A DNA stretch of 64,000 nucleotides from Campylobacteraceae bacterium (GTDB lineage: Bacteria; Campylobacterota; Campylobacteria; Campylobacterales; Arcobacteraceae), in contig JABSOM010000004.1 of NCBI GenBank assembly GCA_013215945.1, positions 124,001-188,000 of the forward strand, given 5' to 3'. The translations under genes were made by a program, and so were the position numbers. Positions 25,474 through 35,476 of the stretch are shown one piece after another (the first letter of the stretch is position 1; every line of letters starts with the position of its first letter). Below the pieces are notes generated by a model, which was not told the origin of the DNA, did no database searches, and saw only the letters and a list, made by a program, of their open reading frames with translations.

Positions 25474-25842
25474 CTAAGCCTTAACGTTCTTTTTTAATTC
25501 TTTAATTCTAGCAGCTTTACCAGTTAATCCTCTTAAGAAATGTAACTTAGCTCTTCTAACTCTACCTCTTCTTAGTACTTCAAAAGTTTTGATTGAATCA
25601 GAGTATAATGGAAAGATTCTTTCAACTCCAATTTGATTTGCAGCAATTTTTCTTACTGTAAATGTAGCTGCAGTACCTTCTGCATGTCTAGCAATAACTA
25701 TACCTTCAAAAGATTGAACTCTTTTTTTAGTCCCTTCTTTAATTTCAATACCAAGTCTTACTGTATCTCCAGCTCTAAACTGAGGGATTTCTTTAGACTC
25801 CATTTGTGCTGCTTCAAAGCTAGCAATATATCTGTTTTTCAT
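25474..25842 (-). CDS. rplS: 50S ribosomal protein L19
   Basis: 122 residues, normal length. L19 lies at the 30S-50S interface. Landmarks are [44 protein letters not shown] and [19 protein letters not shown]. The start overlaps the trmD stop (ATGA), the classical trmD-rplS pair, with AAGGA upstream. Confidence 0.95.
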   Translation of the reverse strand: MKNRYIASFEAAQMESKEIPQFRAGDTVRLGIEIKEGTKKRVQSFEGIVIARHAEGTAATFTVRKIAANQIGVERIFPLYSDSIKTFEVLRRGRVRRAKLHFLRGLTGKAARIKELKKNVKA

Positions 25843-26516
25843 TTCTTTTCCTTATTAGGTCTGTAATATCTTGTTCTACAAATAGACATTTTTAATTTTA
25901 AGTCGTGAATTTTACTATGATTTCCCTTTAAGAATTCTTTAGTGACACTTAAATTTTGGAAATTTTCAGGTTTCGCAAAAGATGGCGCTTCTAAAAGATT
26001 GTTTTCATAGGATTCCATGTCCAAGGATTGGGCATTTCCAAGTACTCCTTGTACATTTCTAGAAATTGCATCTGCCATTACTAAAGAAGGCAATTCTCCT
26101 CCTGTTAAAACATATTCACCAATACAAAACACTTCATTGGCATATTTTTCAATAACTCTCTCATCAATTCCTTCATATCTACCAGAAACAAAAACAATAT
26201 TTTTTTTCTTAGCAAGTCGTTTTGCATCGTTTTGTTTGAAAGCTTTTGCAGCAGCTAAGGGAAAAATAATATATGCATCTTCATTTTTAGCTTTTATGTC
26301 ATCAAGGCAATCAAATAAGGGTTGGCAAGTCATTAACATACCAGCTCCTCCACTGATTATTTGTTTATCAACTTTATGATGTTTATTAGTAGTATAAGCT
26401 CTGGGATCATAAAACTCGTAAGATATAAAATTTGAAGCAATGGCCCTTTTTAAGATAGAGTCTTGAAAATAAAACTCTATTAAATTAGGGAACAAAGTAA
26501 CAAAAGTAAAATTCAT
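25839..26516 (-). CDS. trmD: tRNA (guanine-37-N1)-methyltransferase
   Basis: 225 residues. It methylates G37 of tRNAs with SAM and prevents frameshifting. SPOUT-fold trefoil-knot motifs: [16 protein letters not shown] and [22 protein letters not shown]-terminal [18 protein letters not shown] precedes the ATG. It is first in the visible minus-strand operon trmD-rplS-phosphorylase-radical SAM-dedA-SDR. Confidence 0.95.
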   Translation of the reverse strand: MNFTFVTLFPNLIEFYFQDSILKRAIASNFISYEFYDPRAYTTNKHHKVDKQIISGGAGMLMTCQPLFDCLDDIKAKNEDAYIIFPLAAAKAFKQNDAKRLAKKKNIVFVSGRYEGIDERVIEKYANEVFCIGEYVLTGGELPSLVMADAISRNVQGVLGNAQSLDMESYENNLLEAPSFAKPENFQNLSVTKEFLKGNHSKIHDLKLKMSICRTRYYRPNKEKK

Positions 26517-26655
26517 TTTTTTCCTTATACATTATTCAATACAAAATTCTTTTTAATCATTATATTATGAAAAATATTTTAGTGAATAATTGTAAGTTTC
26601 TTTCTTTAGTAAATTTAGGCTAGAATGTAAGCCAAAATTTCTATAAAGATATGAC

Positions 26656-27861
26656 ATGATAACATTAACTGACATAAACCAAGCAAAAGAAAAATTAGAA
26701 GGAATAATAAATAAAACTTCTATTACGTACGCACCTTTTTTAAGCCAAGATTCAAAAGGGCAAGTTTACTTAAAAAAAGAGAACTTACAATTAACAGGTT
26801 CTTTTAAATTAAGAGGTGCTTTTAATAAGATTTCAACGCTAAGCCAAGAAGAAAAAGACAGAGGAGTAGTTGCAGCTAGTGCTGGAAATCATGCCCAAGG
26901 TTTATCTTATGCTGCCAAACATTTTGGAATAAGTGCAACTATATTTATGCCTGAATCAACACCTCTTACTAAAGTATCTGGGGTTAAACTTTATGGTGCG
27001 ACTGTTGTTTTACAAGGTGCTAATTATGATGAAGCATATGAAGCAGCAAAAGAATTTTCAAATAAAAACAATCAGCCTTTTATTCATCCTTTTGCTGATG
27101 ATAAAGTTATTGCGGGACAAGGAACACTTGGTCTTGAAATTCTTGAGCAATGTGAAAACGTAGAAGAAATACTTGTTCCTATTGGTGGTGGAGGTTTAAT
27201 TGCAGGAATTGCAATTGCTGCTAAAAGTATGAATCCTGATATCAAAATAATTGGAGTAGTTGCAACTGGTGCTAGAGCAATGAAAGAATCTTTTGAAGCC
27301 AAACTACCTATTGATTCTAAAAGTGTTAAAACCATAGCTGATGGAATAGCAGTACGCTGTGTTATGCCAAAAAACCTGGACTATGCCCTTGAATATGTAG
27401 ATGAAATTGTTGAAGTAAGTGAACAAGAAATTGCCAATGCTATTTTATTTTTATTAGAGCGTCATAAATTAGTTGTTGAAGGAGCAGGCGCTGTTACTGT
27501 GGCTGCTATTATGCATAAAAAAGTTGATATTGAAAATAAAAAAGTCTGCGCATTAGTAAGTGGTGGTAATATTGATGTTACTATGCTTTCTTTAATAATC
27601 GAAAAAGGTTTGGTTAAATCTTATAGAAAATTAAATTTATTGGTTACGTTAATGGATAAACCAGGTGCGTTAATGGATATTACAGATGTGTTTACACAAT
27701 GTGATGCGAATATAGTACAAATTGATTTTGATAGAAATTCTGTAGAAATTGATTTTGGAGAAGCGTATGTAACTATTGCTTTAGAGACAAAAGGTCCTGA
27801 GCATCAAAAAGAAATAAAAGAACATTTGAAAAATAATGGTTACAAATTTAAACAAATATAA
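26656..27861 (+). CDS. ilvA: Threonine ammonia-lyase
   Basis: 401 residues. A PLP enzyme that makes 2-oxobutanoate from threonine for isoleucine synthesis. LTGSFKLRGAFNK holds the PLP lysine, SAGNHAQGLSYAAKHFG follows, and PIGGGGLIAGIA is the phosphate-binding glycine loop. A single ACT-like domain ends the protein (about 325-400). The length fits the short one-ACT form. A TAGAAT-like -10 lies about 35 bp upstream. Confidence 0.92.
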   Translation: MITLTDINQAKEKLEGIINKTSITYAPFLSQDSKGQVYLKKENLQLTGSFKLRGAFNKISTLSQEEKDRGVVAASAGNHAQGLSYAAKHFGISATIFMPESTPLTKVSGVKLYGATVVLQGANYDEAYEAAKEFSNKNNQPFIHPFADDKVIAGQGTLGLEILEQCENVEEILVPIGGGGLIAGIAIAAKSMNPDIKIIGVVATGARAMKESFEAKLPIDSKSVKTIADGIAVRCVMPKNLDYALEYVDEIVEVSEQEIANAILFLLERHKLVVEGAGAVTVAAIMHKKVDIENKKVCALVSGGNIDVTMLSLIIEKGLVKSYRKLNLLVTLMDKPGALMDITDVFTQCDANIVQIDFDRNSVEIDFGEAYVTIALETKGPEHQKEIKEHLKNNGYKFKQI

Positions 27862-27903
27862 GTTTTTGCTTAATGATTCATAAGGTATTTAGATTAATGT
27901 CAT

Positions 27904-27909
27904 TATAAT
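27904..27909 (+). promoter_or_regulatory. atpB -10 element
   Basis: TATAAT 45 bp before the atpB start, in the gap after ilvA. Confidence 0.5.
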
Positions 27910-27954
27910 ACGTGAAATAATTAATAAATAGAAACAACAAAATAAAGGAAGACA

Positions 27955-28641
27955 ATGGAAGGAAGACTATTTACGTTCTTAGGTGCTATTGGTGGGCATG
28001 GTCAAGAATGGATAATCTTATCGCATTATGCATTAGTAATCGGTATTATCGTTTTATTAGTAAGAGCAGCTACGAGTAAGATACAATTAGTACCATCTGG
28101 TACACAAAACGTTATGGAAGCATATATTACAGGTATTATCGCAATGGGTAGTGATAGTATGGGTGAAAAAAATGCTAGAAGATATTTACCATTAATTGGT
28201 TCATTAGCGCTTGTAATTTTTTTATCAAATATGATGGGAGTTATTCCAGGTTTTGAATCTCCTACTTCAAACATTAACTTTACTGCTGCATTAGCAATTA
28301 TGGTATTTGTATACTATAACTATGTAGGTATTAAAATCAATGGTTTTGTGAATTACTTCAAACACTTTATGGGTCCTATGCCTATATTAGCACCTTTGAT
28401 GTTTCCAATCGAGATTATATCTCACTTCTCAAGAATCATATCTTTAGCATTTAGATTATTTGGTTCAGTAAGAGGGGATGATATGTTCTTAATGGTATTA
28501 TTAATGTTAGTTCCTTGGATTGTGCCTTTACCTGGGTTTTTCTTATTAACTGCATTTGGTGTACTTCAAGCCTTTATTTTTGCAATGTTAACATATGTTT
28601 ATATTGCAGGTTCAGTTATGATGGCTGAAGAAGATCACTAG
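27955..28641 (+). CDS. atpB: ATP synthase F0 subunit a
   Basis: 228 residues with five to six hydrophobic helices. Subunit a forms the proton half-channels against the c-ring. The conserved helix SRIISLAFRLFGSVRGDD carries the essential arginine in the LAFRLF context. AAAGGA precedes the ATG. It is a single gene with its own terminator, away from any other atp gene, as in many Campylobacterota. Confidence 0.94.
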   Translation: MEGRLFTFLGAIGGHGQEWIILSHYALVIGIIVLLVRAATSKIQLVPSGTQNVMEAYITGIIAMGSDSMGEKNARRYLPLIGSLALVIFLSNMMGVIPGFESPTSNINFTAALAIMVFVYYNYVGIKINGFVNYFKHFMGPMPILAPLMFPIEIISHFSRIISLAFRLFGSVRGDDMFLMVLLMLVPWIVPLPGFFLLTAFGVLQAFIFAMLTYVYIAGSVMMAEEDH

Positions 28642-28657
28642 TAATTTAGCTTAATTT

Positions 28658-28692
28658 TTAAAAGGGGAGACAGAAATGTTTCCCCTTTTTTT
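28658..28692 (+). terminator. Rho-independent terminator of atpB
   Basis: AAAAGGGGA and TCCCCTTTTTTT pair across a 12-base loop and end in a T-run, about 18 bp after the atpB stop. Confidence 0.9.
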
Positions 28693-28756
28693 ATGTCTGA
28701 TAATTATTATTTTAATTTTTTAGGTATAAAAAGTATTTTATACTGTTATTTTTATC

Positions 28757-28790
28757 TTTATTTTGGTAATATATTTTTTACCAAAATAAA
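28757..28790 (+). promoter_or_regulatory. Perfect 13-bp inverted repeat in the chemoreceptor leader
   Basis: TTTATTTTGGTAA at 28757-28769 and TTACCAAAATAAA at 28778-28790 are exact reverse complements around an 8-base loop. The right arm runs into AAAGGA, the ribosome-binding site of the chemoreceptor (ATG at 28799). It may be an operator or an RNA hairpin that limits translation. Confidence 0.65.
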
Positions 28791-28798
28791 GGATACAA

Positions 28799-31069
28799 AT
28801 GTTTACTTTCTTTTCGAATTTAAGTTTAAGACTCAAAAGTACTATTATTTTAGCAAGTATTTTAACTGTAATATTACTGGCTTTCAATATATTTTCTATG
28901 AGAAGTTCAGAAGATCTCATTACAAAACAAATATACTCTCAGCTAAAAGTACAATTACATCAAGTCAATCAAACACTGGAAACCTTTGATGGTTTATTAA
29001 AAGATGTAGCAGACAGTTTATATGAAGCTTTTGACAGTCAATTTAATGATATTTCTTTGGATACAAGTAAAAGTATTCTAGTAAATAATGTAAGCACCCC
29101 AGAGATCACTTCACAAGGTATTGTTTTGAATAATAATTTCACTTATGTGGATGATTATACAAAATTAAAAGGCTCTACTGCCACCGTTTTTGCAAGAATA
29201 GGAGATGATTTTATAAGAGTAAGTACTTCTTTAAAAAGAGGTGATGGTTCAAGAACCTTAGGAACTTACTTAGGTAAAAAATCACCCGCTTATGCACCTA
29301 TAATGCAAGGTAAAAAATATTTTGGAACTGCTTATTTATTTGGGGAACATTATATGGCAGTATATAATCCTATTATGAAGAACAATGAAGTTATAGGAAT
29401 CTTATATGTAGGGTATAACTATACAAAAAGTTTTAATAAACTAATAAAAAGACTTAAAGATATCAAAATTGGTAAGAGTGGTTATTTATATATATTAAGT
29501 ACCAAAGAAAAAGATTTAGGTACATTAATTTTGCATCCTACAAAAGAAGGTGAAAATATTATAAACCTTAGTGATATTAATGGAAAAAAATACATAAAAG
29601 ATTTATATAAAAAAACAATAGGTCAAGACTCCTATATTTGGACAAATTCTAATGGTGAGCGTTTTCATAAAACAGTTTTACATGAAAACTATACAGATAG
29701 AAAATGGAAATTAGTATTAGGAAGTACAAAAGAAGACTTCTTAAAAGAAAGTAATGAATTCTCTATGCTCTTATTAGTATTGAGTATAGTTTCAATCCTT
29801 CTAATTGTTTTATGTATTTATTTAGTAATAAAAACCTTAGTCATTAATCCAATGAATAACTTACAGCATGGCTTGGTTGATTTTTTTGATTTTCTTAATA
29901 ATAAAAAAGACGATACTTCTTTAATCACAATTAAAAACAATGACGAAATTGGCCAAATGGCCTCTCTTATAAACAAAAATATTTCGCAAATAAAAGAAAA
30001 TTTATCCATAGATAATATTTTGATAAAAGATACTGTTTTGGTTGCGTCAAAAGTAAAAGAAGGGTATTTAGATAAACGTATTTTGGCACATTCAAATAAT
30101 AAAGAATTAAATGAATTAAAAGATGTAGTTAATTCAATGTTGGATGGAATATCCTACAATATAAAAAATGTTCAAGAAGTTTTATCTTCTTATGCCTCAT
30201 ATAACTACATAAACTCTGTACCCACAAAAGACATTCACGCAGATATCAAAAAACTCTATGAAGATGTAAATGCTCTGGGAATTTCAACAACATCCATGTT
30301 ACAAGTTAATTTAAAAAATGGAAACAAATTAAAAGATAATTCTAAAAATCTTAAAGATATTACGAATACTTTAAATACTTCAAGTACAGCTCAAGCTGTT
30401 TCTTTAGAAGAAACAGCAGCTTCAATAGAAGAACTTAGCATGAATATGACAAACAACGAAAACAATATGTCAAATATGGCGAATAATTCAAATGTTTTAC
30501 AAGATTCCATAACAAAAGGCCAAGAATTAGCCAATAAAACGCTTTCTTCTATGGATTCAATTAATAAACAAACCGACTCAATTTCACAAGCCATTGTCAT
30601 AATTGACCAAATTGCATTTCAAACCAATATATTATCTCTAAATGCAGCCGTTGAAGCAGCAACAGCAGGAGAAGCAGGAAAAGGTTTTGCAGTAGTTGCG
30701 CAAGAAGTAAGAAATCTTGCAAGTAGATCAGCACAAGCAGCCAAAGAGATCAAAGACTTAGTAGAAAATGCAACAGTAAAAGCGAATGAAGGAAAAAATA
30801 TTGCCACTGAAATGATTGAAGGATATGAAGATTTAAATAAAAATGTAGAACAAAATACGCAAATGATTAAAGAAGTTATTCATAACTTTAAAGAACAAGT
30901 ATCGGGCATATCACAAATTAATCATACTATCTCTCGTTTAGATTCTATGACACAAGAAAATGCAGCTATTGCACAAAAAGCAAATGATATTGCAAGTACC
31001 ACAGATGATATTGCAAGTAAAATACTTGAAGACAGTCTTGAAAAAGAGTTTGAAGGAAAAAATAGTTAA
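28799..31069 (+). CDS. Methyl-accepting chemotaxis protein with Cache sensor
   Basis: 756 residues. TM1 is about 13-34. The periplasmic Cache_3-Cache_2-type sensor (about 35-320) has [33 protein letters not shown] and [12 protein letters not shown]2 is about 323-347, followed by HAMP and a linker. The signalling domain tip is [20 protein letters not shown] and then [20 protein letters not shown]. It feeds the CheA/CheW pathway; the ligand is unknown, though small organic acids are typical for this sensor type. There is no CheR-binding pentapeptide at the C-terminus. Confidence 0.92.
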   Translation: MFTFFSNLSLRLKSTIILASILTVILLAFNIFSMRSSEDLITKQIYSQLKVQLHQVNQTLETFDGLLKDVADSLYEAFDSQFNDISLDTSKSILVNNVSTPEITSQGIVLNNNFTYVDDYTKLKGSTATVFARIGDDFIRVSTSLKRGDGSRTLGTYLGKKSPAYAPIMQGKKYFGTAYLFGEHYMAVYNPIMKNNEVIGILYVGYNYTKSFNKLIKRLKDIKIGKSGYLYILSTKEKDLGTLILHPTKEGENIINLSDINGKKYIKDLYKKTIGQDSYIWTNSNGERFHKTVLHENYTDRKWKLVLGSTKEDFLKESNEFSMLLLVLSIVSILLIVLCIYLVIKTLVINPMNNLQHGLVDFFDFLNNKKDDTSLITIKNNDEIGQMASLINKNISQIKENLSIDNILIKDTVLVASKVKEGYLDKRILAHSNNKELNELKDVVNSMLDGISYNIKNVQEVLSSYASYNYINSVPTKDIHADIKKLYEDVNALGISTTSMLQVNLKNGNKLKDNSKNLKDITNTLNTSSTAQAVSLEETAASIEELSMNMTNNENNMSNMANNSNVLQDSITKGQELANKTLSSMDSINKQTDSISQAIVIIDQIAFQTNILSLNAAVEAATAGEAGKGFAVVAQEVRNLASRSAQAAKEIKDLVENATVKANEGKNIATEMIEGYEDLNKNVEQNTQMIKEVIHNFKEQVSGISQINHTISRLDSMTQENAAIAQKANDIASTTDDIASKILEDSLEKEFEGKNS

Positions 31070-31089
31070 ATAAGAGTTTTCTCTTATTT
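31068..31089 (+). terminator. Hairpin after the chemoreceptor gene
   Basis: AAATAAGAG-TTTT-CTCTTATTT forms a 9-bp stem beginning in the stop codon. It lacks a strong T-run downstream. Confidence 0.5.
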
Positions 31090-31156
31090 ATCGTGAATTT
31101 AACACTTTTTTAGTTCTTAGATATTATACTTCTACATACATGCAAAAAGGTAAAAA

Positions 31157-31708
31157 GTGAAATCTTATTTAATAACAGATCCCAATTATTATAAAGAAAC
31201 AAAAGAAGTGTTTGAAAAAAACCTTTTAGATGTTTTGTCTAAAAATAAACCTGACTTTATTTGTTTTAGAGACAAAACAAATAATGACTATGAAAATTTA
31301 GCCAAAACATTTATTAATATTTGCAAAACTTCAAACATCAAAAATATCTTACTGAATCAAGAATATCTTTTAGCCCATAAATTAAAAGCAAGTGGGGTTC
31401 ATTTAACATCACAACAGTTTGATAAAATAAAAGAAGCCAAAGAATTAGCTTTATATGTCATTATTTCTTGCCATAATGAAGAAGATATAAAAAAAGCAAT
31501 TCTAAATAAAGCAGATGCTGTTTCTTTCTCTCCTATTTTTGATACTCCTAATAAAGGAAAAAACAAAGGAATAGAAGAATTAATACGTATTTGTAATACG
31601 TATGAAATCAAGGTTTTTGCACTTGGTGGAATTATTACAAAAGCGCATCTTAAAGAAATAAAGAAAAGCAAAGCGTATGGTTTTGCTTCTATAAGGTATT
31701 TTCTTTAA
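31157..31708 (+). CDS. ThiE/TenI-like thiamine phosphate synthase family protein
   Basis: 183 residues, shorter than standard ThiE (about 210). It is a TIM-barrel fragment with MKSYLITDPNYY at the start, ICFRDKTNNDYE, ASGVHLTSQQF, DAVSFSPIFDTPNKGKNKG and FALGGI near the end. These match the ThiE/TenI family, which couples thiazole and pyrimidine phosphates or acts as a thiazole tautomerase. No thiamine genes are adjacent, so it may be TenI-like. It starts with GTG. The stop overlaps the convergent addA-like gene by 4 bp. Confidence 0.75.
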   Translation: MKSYLITDPNYYKETKEVFEKNLLDVLSKNKPDFICFRDKTNNDYENLAKTFINICKTSNIKNILLNQEYLLAHKLKASGVHLTSQQFDKIKEAKELALYVIISCHNEEDIKKAILNKADAVSFSPIFDTPNKGKNKGIEELIRICNTYEIKVFALGGIITKAHLKEIKKSKAYGFASIRYFL

Positions 31709-34434
31709 AAAGTTTCTTTTATTTTTGTTCCTTTTTCATTTAAATAAATAACATAGGTTTTAATATTTTTTGTTTTAAAAATATCTGCTATGGCTTTTTT
31801 ATAATAGGAAACTTGAACCTCATGCTCAAGGAGTTCGTCTTTTGTGGTTTTATAATCACAAATAATAAAAGAATCCTCTTTATATAAAAGTAAATCCAAT
31901 ATCTTAATTTCATTTTTATACATTACTGCTTGTTCTGCTATAAACGTACTGTCTTTAAGTAAAGATATAAAAAGATCATTCTTAAGTAAGTGTTCAACTC
32001 TTTTATAGATTGATATAAAATCAGCTGTGCTTAAATAATTCATATATCTACTTTTAGTTAATTTAAGCGCATAAACCAGAGAATCTAAGGTAAATTCATT
32101 CATCATTTCAAGCGTATAATGAGTAGCAAGTCCAAAATATTTTGCATGCAAAGTATAAGAAGTATCTTTTTCTTTTTTAATTTGTTTTTCTTGTTTTCCT
32201 AAATCTAGTGCAGTATAAGAAATAGCTTGAACTTTCTCTTTGGCTTTTGGAACAATTTCTTTGCTAAAAAGTGTACCATTTTGATAGGCTTCTAAATTTA
32301 ATAAATCAAAAACAGAAGTTTCATCTTTTTTAAAAATAATCAGATTATTTTTTGCTCGTGTAATTGCCACATATAAAATATTTAATTCATCGTCCCTTGA
32401 AAGTGCTTTTTCTTTTAAAAGTGCATTTTTATACTCTTCATTATAGTGTTCAAAATTAGGTATTTTATAATAAATATTTTTTAAAACCACATCTTCGTAT
32501 TCAAATAACAAAGAAGAACGGTCTACATTTTTTCTTTTAATTCTATCTAATAAAAGGACGGTATCAAACTCTAAACCTTTTGATTTAAAGATAGTAAGTA
32601 TTTGTAAACCATGCTGTTCTTTATTTTCAATACTGCTTTCAAGTTTATCTATTTCATATACAAAAGAAACAATATTAGAATACGTTTTACTTAAATCAAT
32701 TAGTTTAATTACATTGTCATCTATTAACTTTAAATATTTAGCCACATACATTAAATTTTTACTTAGATTAGCTTGGATATCAATGTGCAGAGTTAATTCT
32801 TCTAAGGGTTTTTTACCAATTAAAGCATGTAGATTTTCTTTATAAATGTCTTCTTTGAAATATAAATATTTTATAGTATTAATCAAAGCTTTTACATTTT
32901 CTTGATTTTTTAACCTTGACGTCATTTCTGTTGAAATTTTAAGATGAGGAAACTTCTCACTTAAATACGAGTATAAAGATAAAACATCTGCATTGGTATA
33001 CGTAAGAATGGCTACATCATTAATATCAACACCATTTTGTAATAAATAAGATATTTTGGAAGCCACATTGATAAATTTCTCATCTTCTTTTAAAGCAGTA
33101 TCTATAAATACTTCTACATATCCATCTTTATTAATAGATTCTTGTTTGATGTATTCATAATTATGTACTTTTAAAAAGATTTCATTCACAAAAGAAACAA
33201 TATTCTCTTTTGAACGGTAATTGGTATTAAGACTGTCCATTTCAATTAAGGGAAACGCATTACTAAGATGATCAAAGAGTTCTCTTCGTCCACCTCTGAA
33301 TCTATATATACTTTGTTTCGTATCTCCTACATAAAAAAAACTTTTTTCGCTTGAGCTGGAACCAGATAATATCTCATTAATTAAAGGTTCTAGAATTTTA
33401 TATTGCAAGGTAGAGGTATCTTGAAACTCATCTATCATCATATGTTTATATTTAGCATCCAATCTAAAATACAAAAAATCTTTATCAATTTTATTTTGCA
33501 GTAAATCATAAACCAAATTTGAAATATCATTAAATTCTAAATAATTCTTTTCTTTGTTATACGATTTTTTAAAATTCACAAACATACGATATAAACGCAG
33601 TAAATTACCTAAAGAATACGTAGATTTTAGTTTAAAATATATTTCTAGTTGTTCTTTTAAAAGGGTAAAATTGTTTTCCATAATATCATTACAGCATTTT
33701 TTAAAATAAGAATATTCTTTGGCTGCATTTTTATTTAACCATGTTTTTTTAATAAGTTCTTCAAAGCTGACAAAATCAACTGCTTTTTTTGCAGAATTTG
33801 AAGCGACATCAGAATTAAGCACTTGTTCTTTAATGATATAAGCATATTTCATTAAAGATTCTTTTTGTGCAAAAATCAAATCTTTTTCTATATTTATCGT
33901 TTTAAAGTCTTCATTTTTTTCATACAAAACTTTAAATAAATCAAAAATAGAATGATATTTTTTATTTTCAAAATGAGAAAAATCCAAAAGAAGTGAAAAC
34001 TCTTTTTCATCCAATGAGTTTAATAACTTTAAAGAGATATCATCTAAATCATCTTCTTTAATATCAAAATCATCACTAATTCCTATATATCCACAAAATT
34101 CTCGTAAAATTTTATTTACAAATTTATCTATAGTATAAATGGAAAGTTCAGAATTTCTAAATTTTTTTAATAAAATATTCTTTTTATTTAAAATTACTTG
34201 TTTTGCAAGGCCCGATTCTTTTATAATATTGTCTAAATATATTTCATCATCCCCTAAAGTAAGCAAAGTATTGTATATTCGCTCACTCATTTCACTGGCT
34301 GCTTTATTTGTAAAAGTAAGAGTTAATATTTCATTGGGTTTTGCATCAAGCAACAATAAAGAGATGTATCGGACCGTTAATGCAAAGGTTTTTCCGGAGC
34401 CTGCACTGGCTTTTAGGGCTAAAAATTGTTTCAT
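31705..34434 (-). CDS. addA: AddA/RecB-like helicase-nuclease
   Basis: 909 residues. UvrD/Rep helicase core: Walker A LKASAGSGKTFALTVRY near residue 7, LTFTNKAASEMSERI, MIDEFQDTSTLQYKIL (Walker B), FYVGDTKQSIYRFRGG, and LNILYVAITRAKNNL near 690. The C-terminal PD-(D/E)XK nuclease part has IICDYKTTKDELLEHEVQVSYYKKAI. It processes double-strand breaks for recombination. Its AddB partner is not visible here. It is divergent from argB. Confidence 0.87.
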   Translation of the reverse strand: MKQFLALKASAGSGKTFALTVRYISLLLLDAKPNEILTLTFTNKAASEMSERIYNTLLTLGDDEIYLDNIIKESGLAKQVILNKKNILLKKFRNSELSIYTIDKFVNKILREFCGYIGISDDFDIKEDDLDDISLKLLNSLDEKEFSLLLDFSHFENKKYHSIFDLFKVLYEKNEDFKTINIEKDLIFAQKESLMKYAYIIKEQVLNSDVASNSAKKAVDFVSFEELIKKTWLNKNAAKEYSYFKKCCNDIMENNFTLLKEQLEIYFKLKSTYSLGNLLRLYRMFVNFKKSYNKEKNYLEFNDISNLVYDLLQNKIDKDFLYFRLDAKYKHMMIDEFQDTSTLQYKILEPLINEILSGSSSSEKSFFYVGDTKQSIYRFRGGRRELFDHLSNAFPLIEMDSLNTNYRSKENIVSFVNEIFLKVHNYEYIKQESINKDGYVEVFIDTALKEDEKFINVASKISYLLQNGVDINDVAILTYTNADVLSLYSYLSEKFPHLKISTEMTSRLKNQENVKALINTIKYLYFKEDIYKENLHALIGKKPLEELTLHIDIQANLSKNLMYVAKYLKLIDDNVIKLIDLSKTYSNIVSFVYEIDKLESSIENKEQHGLQILTIFKSKGLEFDTVLLLDRIKRKNVDRSSLLFEYEDVVLKNIYYKIPNFEHYNEEYKNALLKEKALSRDDELNILYVAITRAKNNLIIFKKDETSVFDLLNLEAYQNGTLFSKEIVPKAKEKVQAISYTALDLGKQEKQIKKEKDTSYTLHAKYFGLATHYTLEMMNEFTLDSLVYALKLTKSRYMNYLSTADFISIYKRVEHLLKNDLFISLLKDSTFIAEQAVMYKNEIKILDLLLYKEDSFIICDYKTTKDELLEHEVQVSYYKKAIADIFKTKNIKTYVIYLNEKGTKIKETF

Positions 34435-34560
34435 AAATGTATTCTACTCAAAAACAAATTAGAAGCAATTTTATCTACTTTCAAAAATAAAAAAATTTAC
34501 CTTAGGACTTAGAAAGTTTAATTTTAGTACAATTCCAACTATTAAAATATTAAAGAAGAT

Positions 34561-35466
34561 ATGGAAATGGAAAAAAAACTTAAAAAAATTGAAACGCTAC
34601 TTGATGCGATTCCACATATTAAAAAATTCTATGGAAAAACTATTGTAATAAAATATGGTGGCTCAGCTCAAACGTCACCTGAATTACAAGAAAAGTTTGC
34701 GGAAGATATTGTTTTACTTAAACTTGTAGGAATGAATCCTGTAATAGTTCATGGTGGAGGTGCTAGAATATCTGAGCTTTTAGAACAACTTAATATTACA
34801 TCTGAATTTATAGAAGGTCAAAGAGTTACGTCTAAAGAAACAATGAGAGTTGTAGAGATGGTACTTTCAGGTGAGATTAATAAAAACCTAACTTCTTTAT
34901 TAAACTATCATGGAGCAAAAGCCATTGGTATTTCAGGAAAAGATTCTTCTTTAATACAAGCAAAAGCAAAAGATCATGGAAAATTTGGTTATACAGGTGA
35001 AATTACTAAAGTAGATGCCAAACTTATTAATGCTTTAATTCACGAAGGTTTTATTCCTGTAATTGCACCAATTGCTGACTCATTAAAACCCAATCATCCA
35101 GGCTTTAATATTAATGCAGACCTAGCAGCATCTAAAATTGCAGCTGCATTAGATGCCCAAAAAGTAATCTTCTTAACAGATATTGTAGGTGTATTAGATA
35201 AAGATAAAAATTTATTATCAACATTAACACAAGAACAAGTAGAAGCATACAAAAAAGATGGAACCATACATGGCGGAATGATACCTAAAGTAGATTCTTG
35301 TTTAGAAGCTATTAATAATGGGGTTAATAAAGCGCACATACTTGATGGAAGAGTTGAACATTCAATTATTCTAGAGCTGTTTACAAGTGATGGAGTTGGA
35401 ACTCAATTTATTCGAGAAAACAATGCAAATAACGGTATAGATATCGAAAAACTATTACAAGATTAA
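34561..35466 (+). CDS. argB: Acetylglutamate kinase
   Basis: 301 residues. It phosphorylates N-acetylglutamate in arginine synthesis. Amino-acid-kinase motifs: VIKYGGSAQTSPELQEKFA, NPVIVHGGGARISELLEQL, FINADLAASKIAAAL (here FNINADLAA) and KVIFLTDIVGV. The Met-Glu-Met start offers two ATGs; the first is used here, with AAAGAAG upstream. thrC follows by 10 bp, so they are probably cotranscribed. Confidence 0.94.
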   Translation: MEMEKKLKKIETLLDAIPHIKKFYGKTIVIKYGGSAQTSPELQEKFAEDIVLLKLVGMNPVIVHGGGARISELLEQLNITSEFIEGQRVTSKETMRVVEMVLSGEINKNLTSLLNYHGAKAIGISGKDSSLIQAKAKDHGKFGYTGEITKVDAKLINALIHEGFIPVIAPIADSLKPNHPGFNINADLAASKIAAALDAQKVIFLTDIVGVLDKDKNLLSTLTQEQVEAYKKDGTIHGGMIPKVDSCLEAINNGVNKAHILDGRVEHSIILELFTSDGVGTQFIRENNANNGIDIEKLLQD

Positions 35467-35476
35467 AAGGGAAAAC

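Noticed and set aside
28693-28989. 98-codon plus-strand frame overlapping the chemoreceptor start
   Set aside because: It runs across the inverted repeat and into the chemoreceptor in another frame; composition is Phe/Tyr/Lys-rich low complexity and there is no ribosome-binding site.
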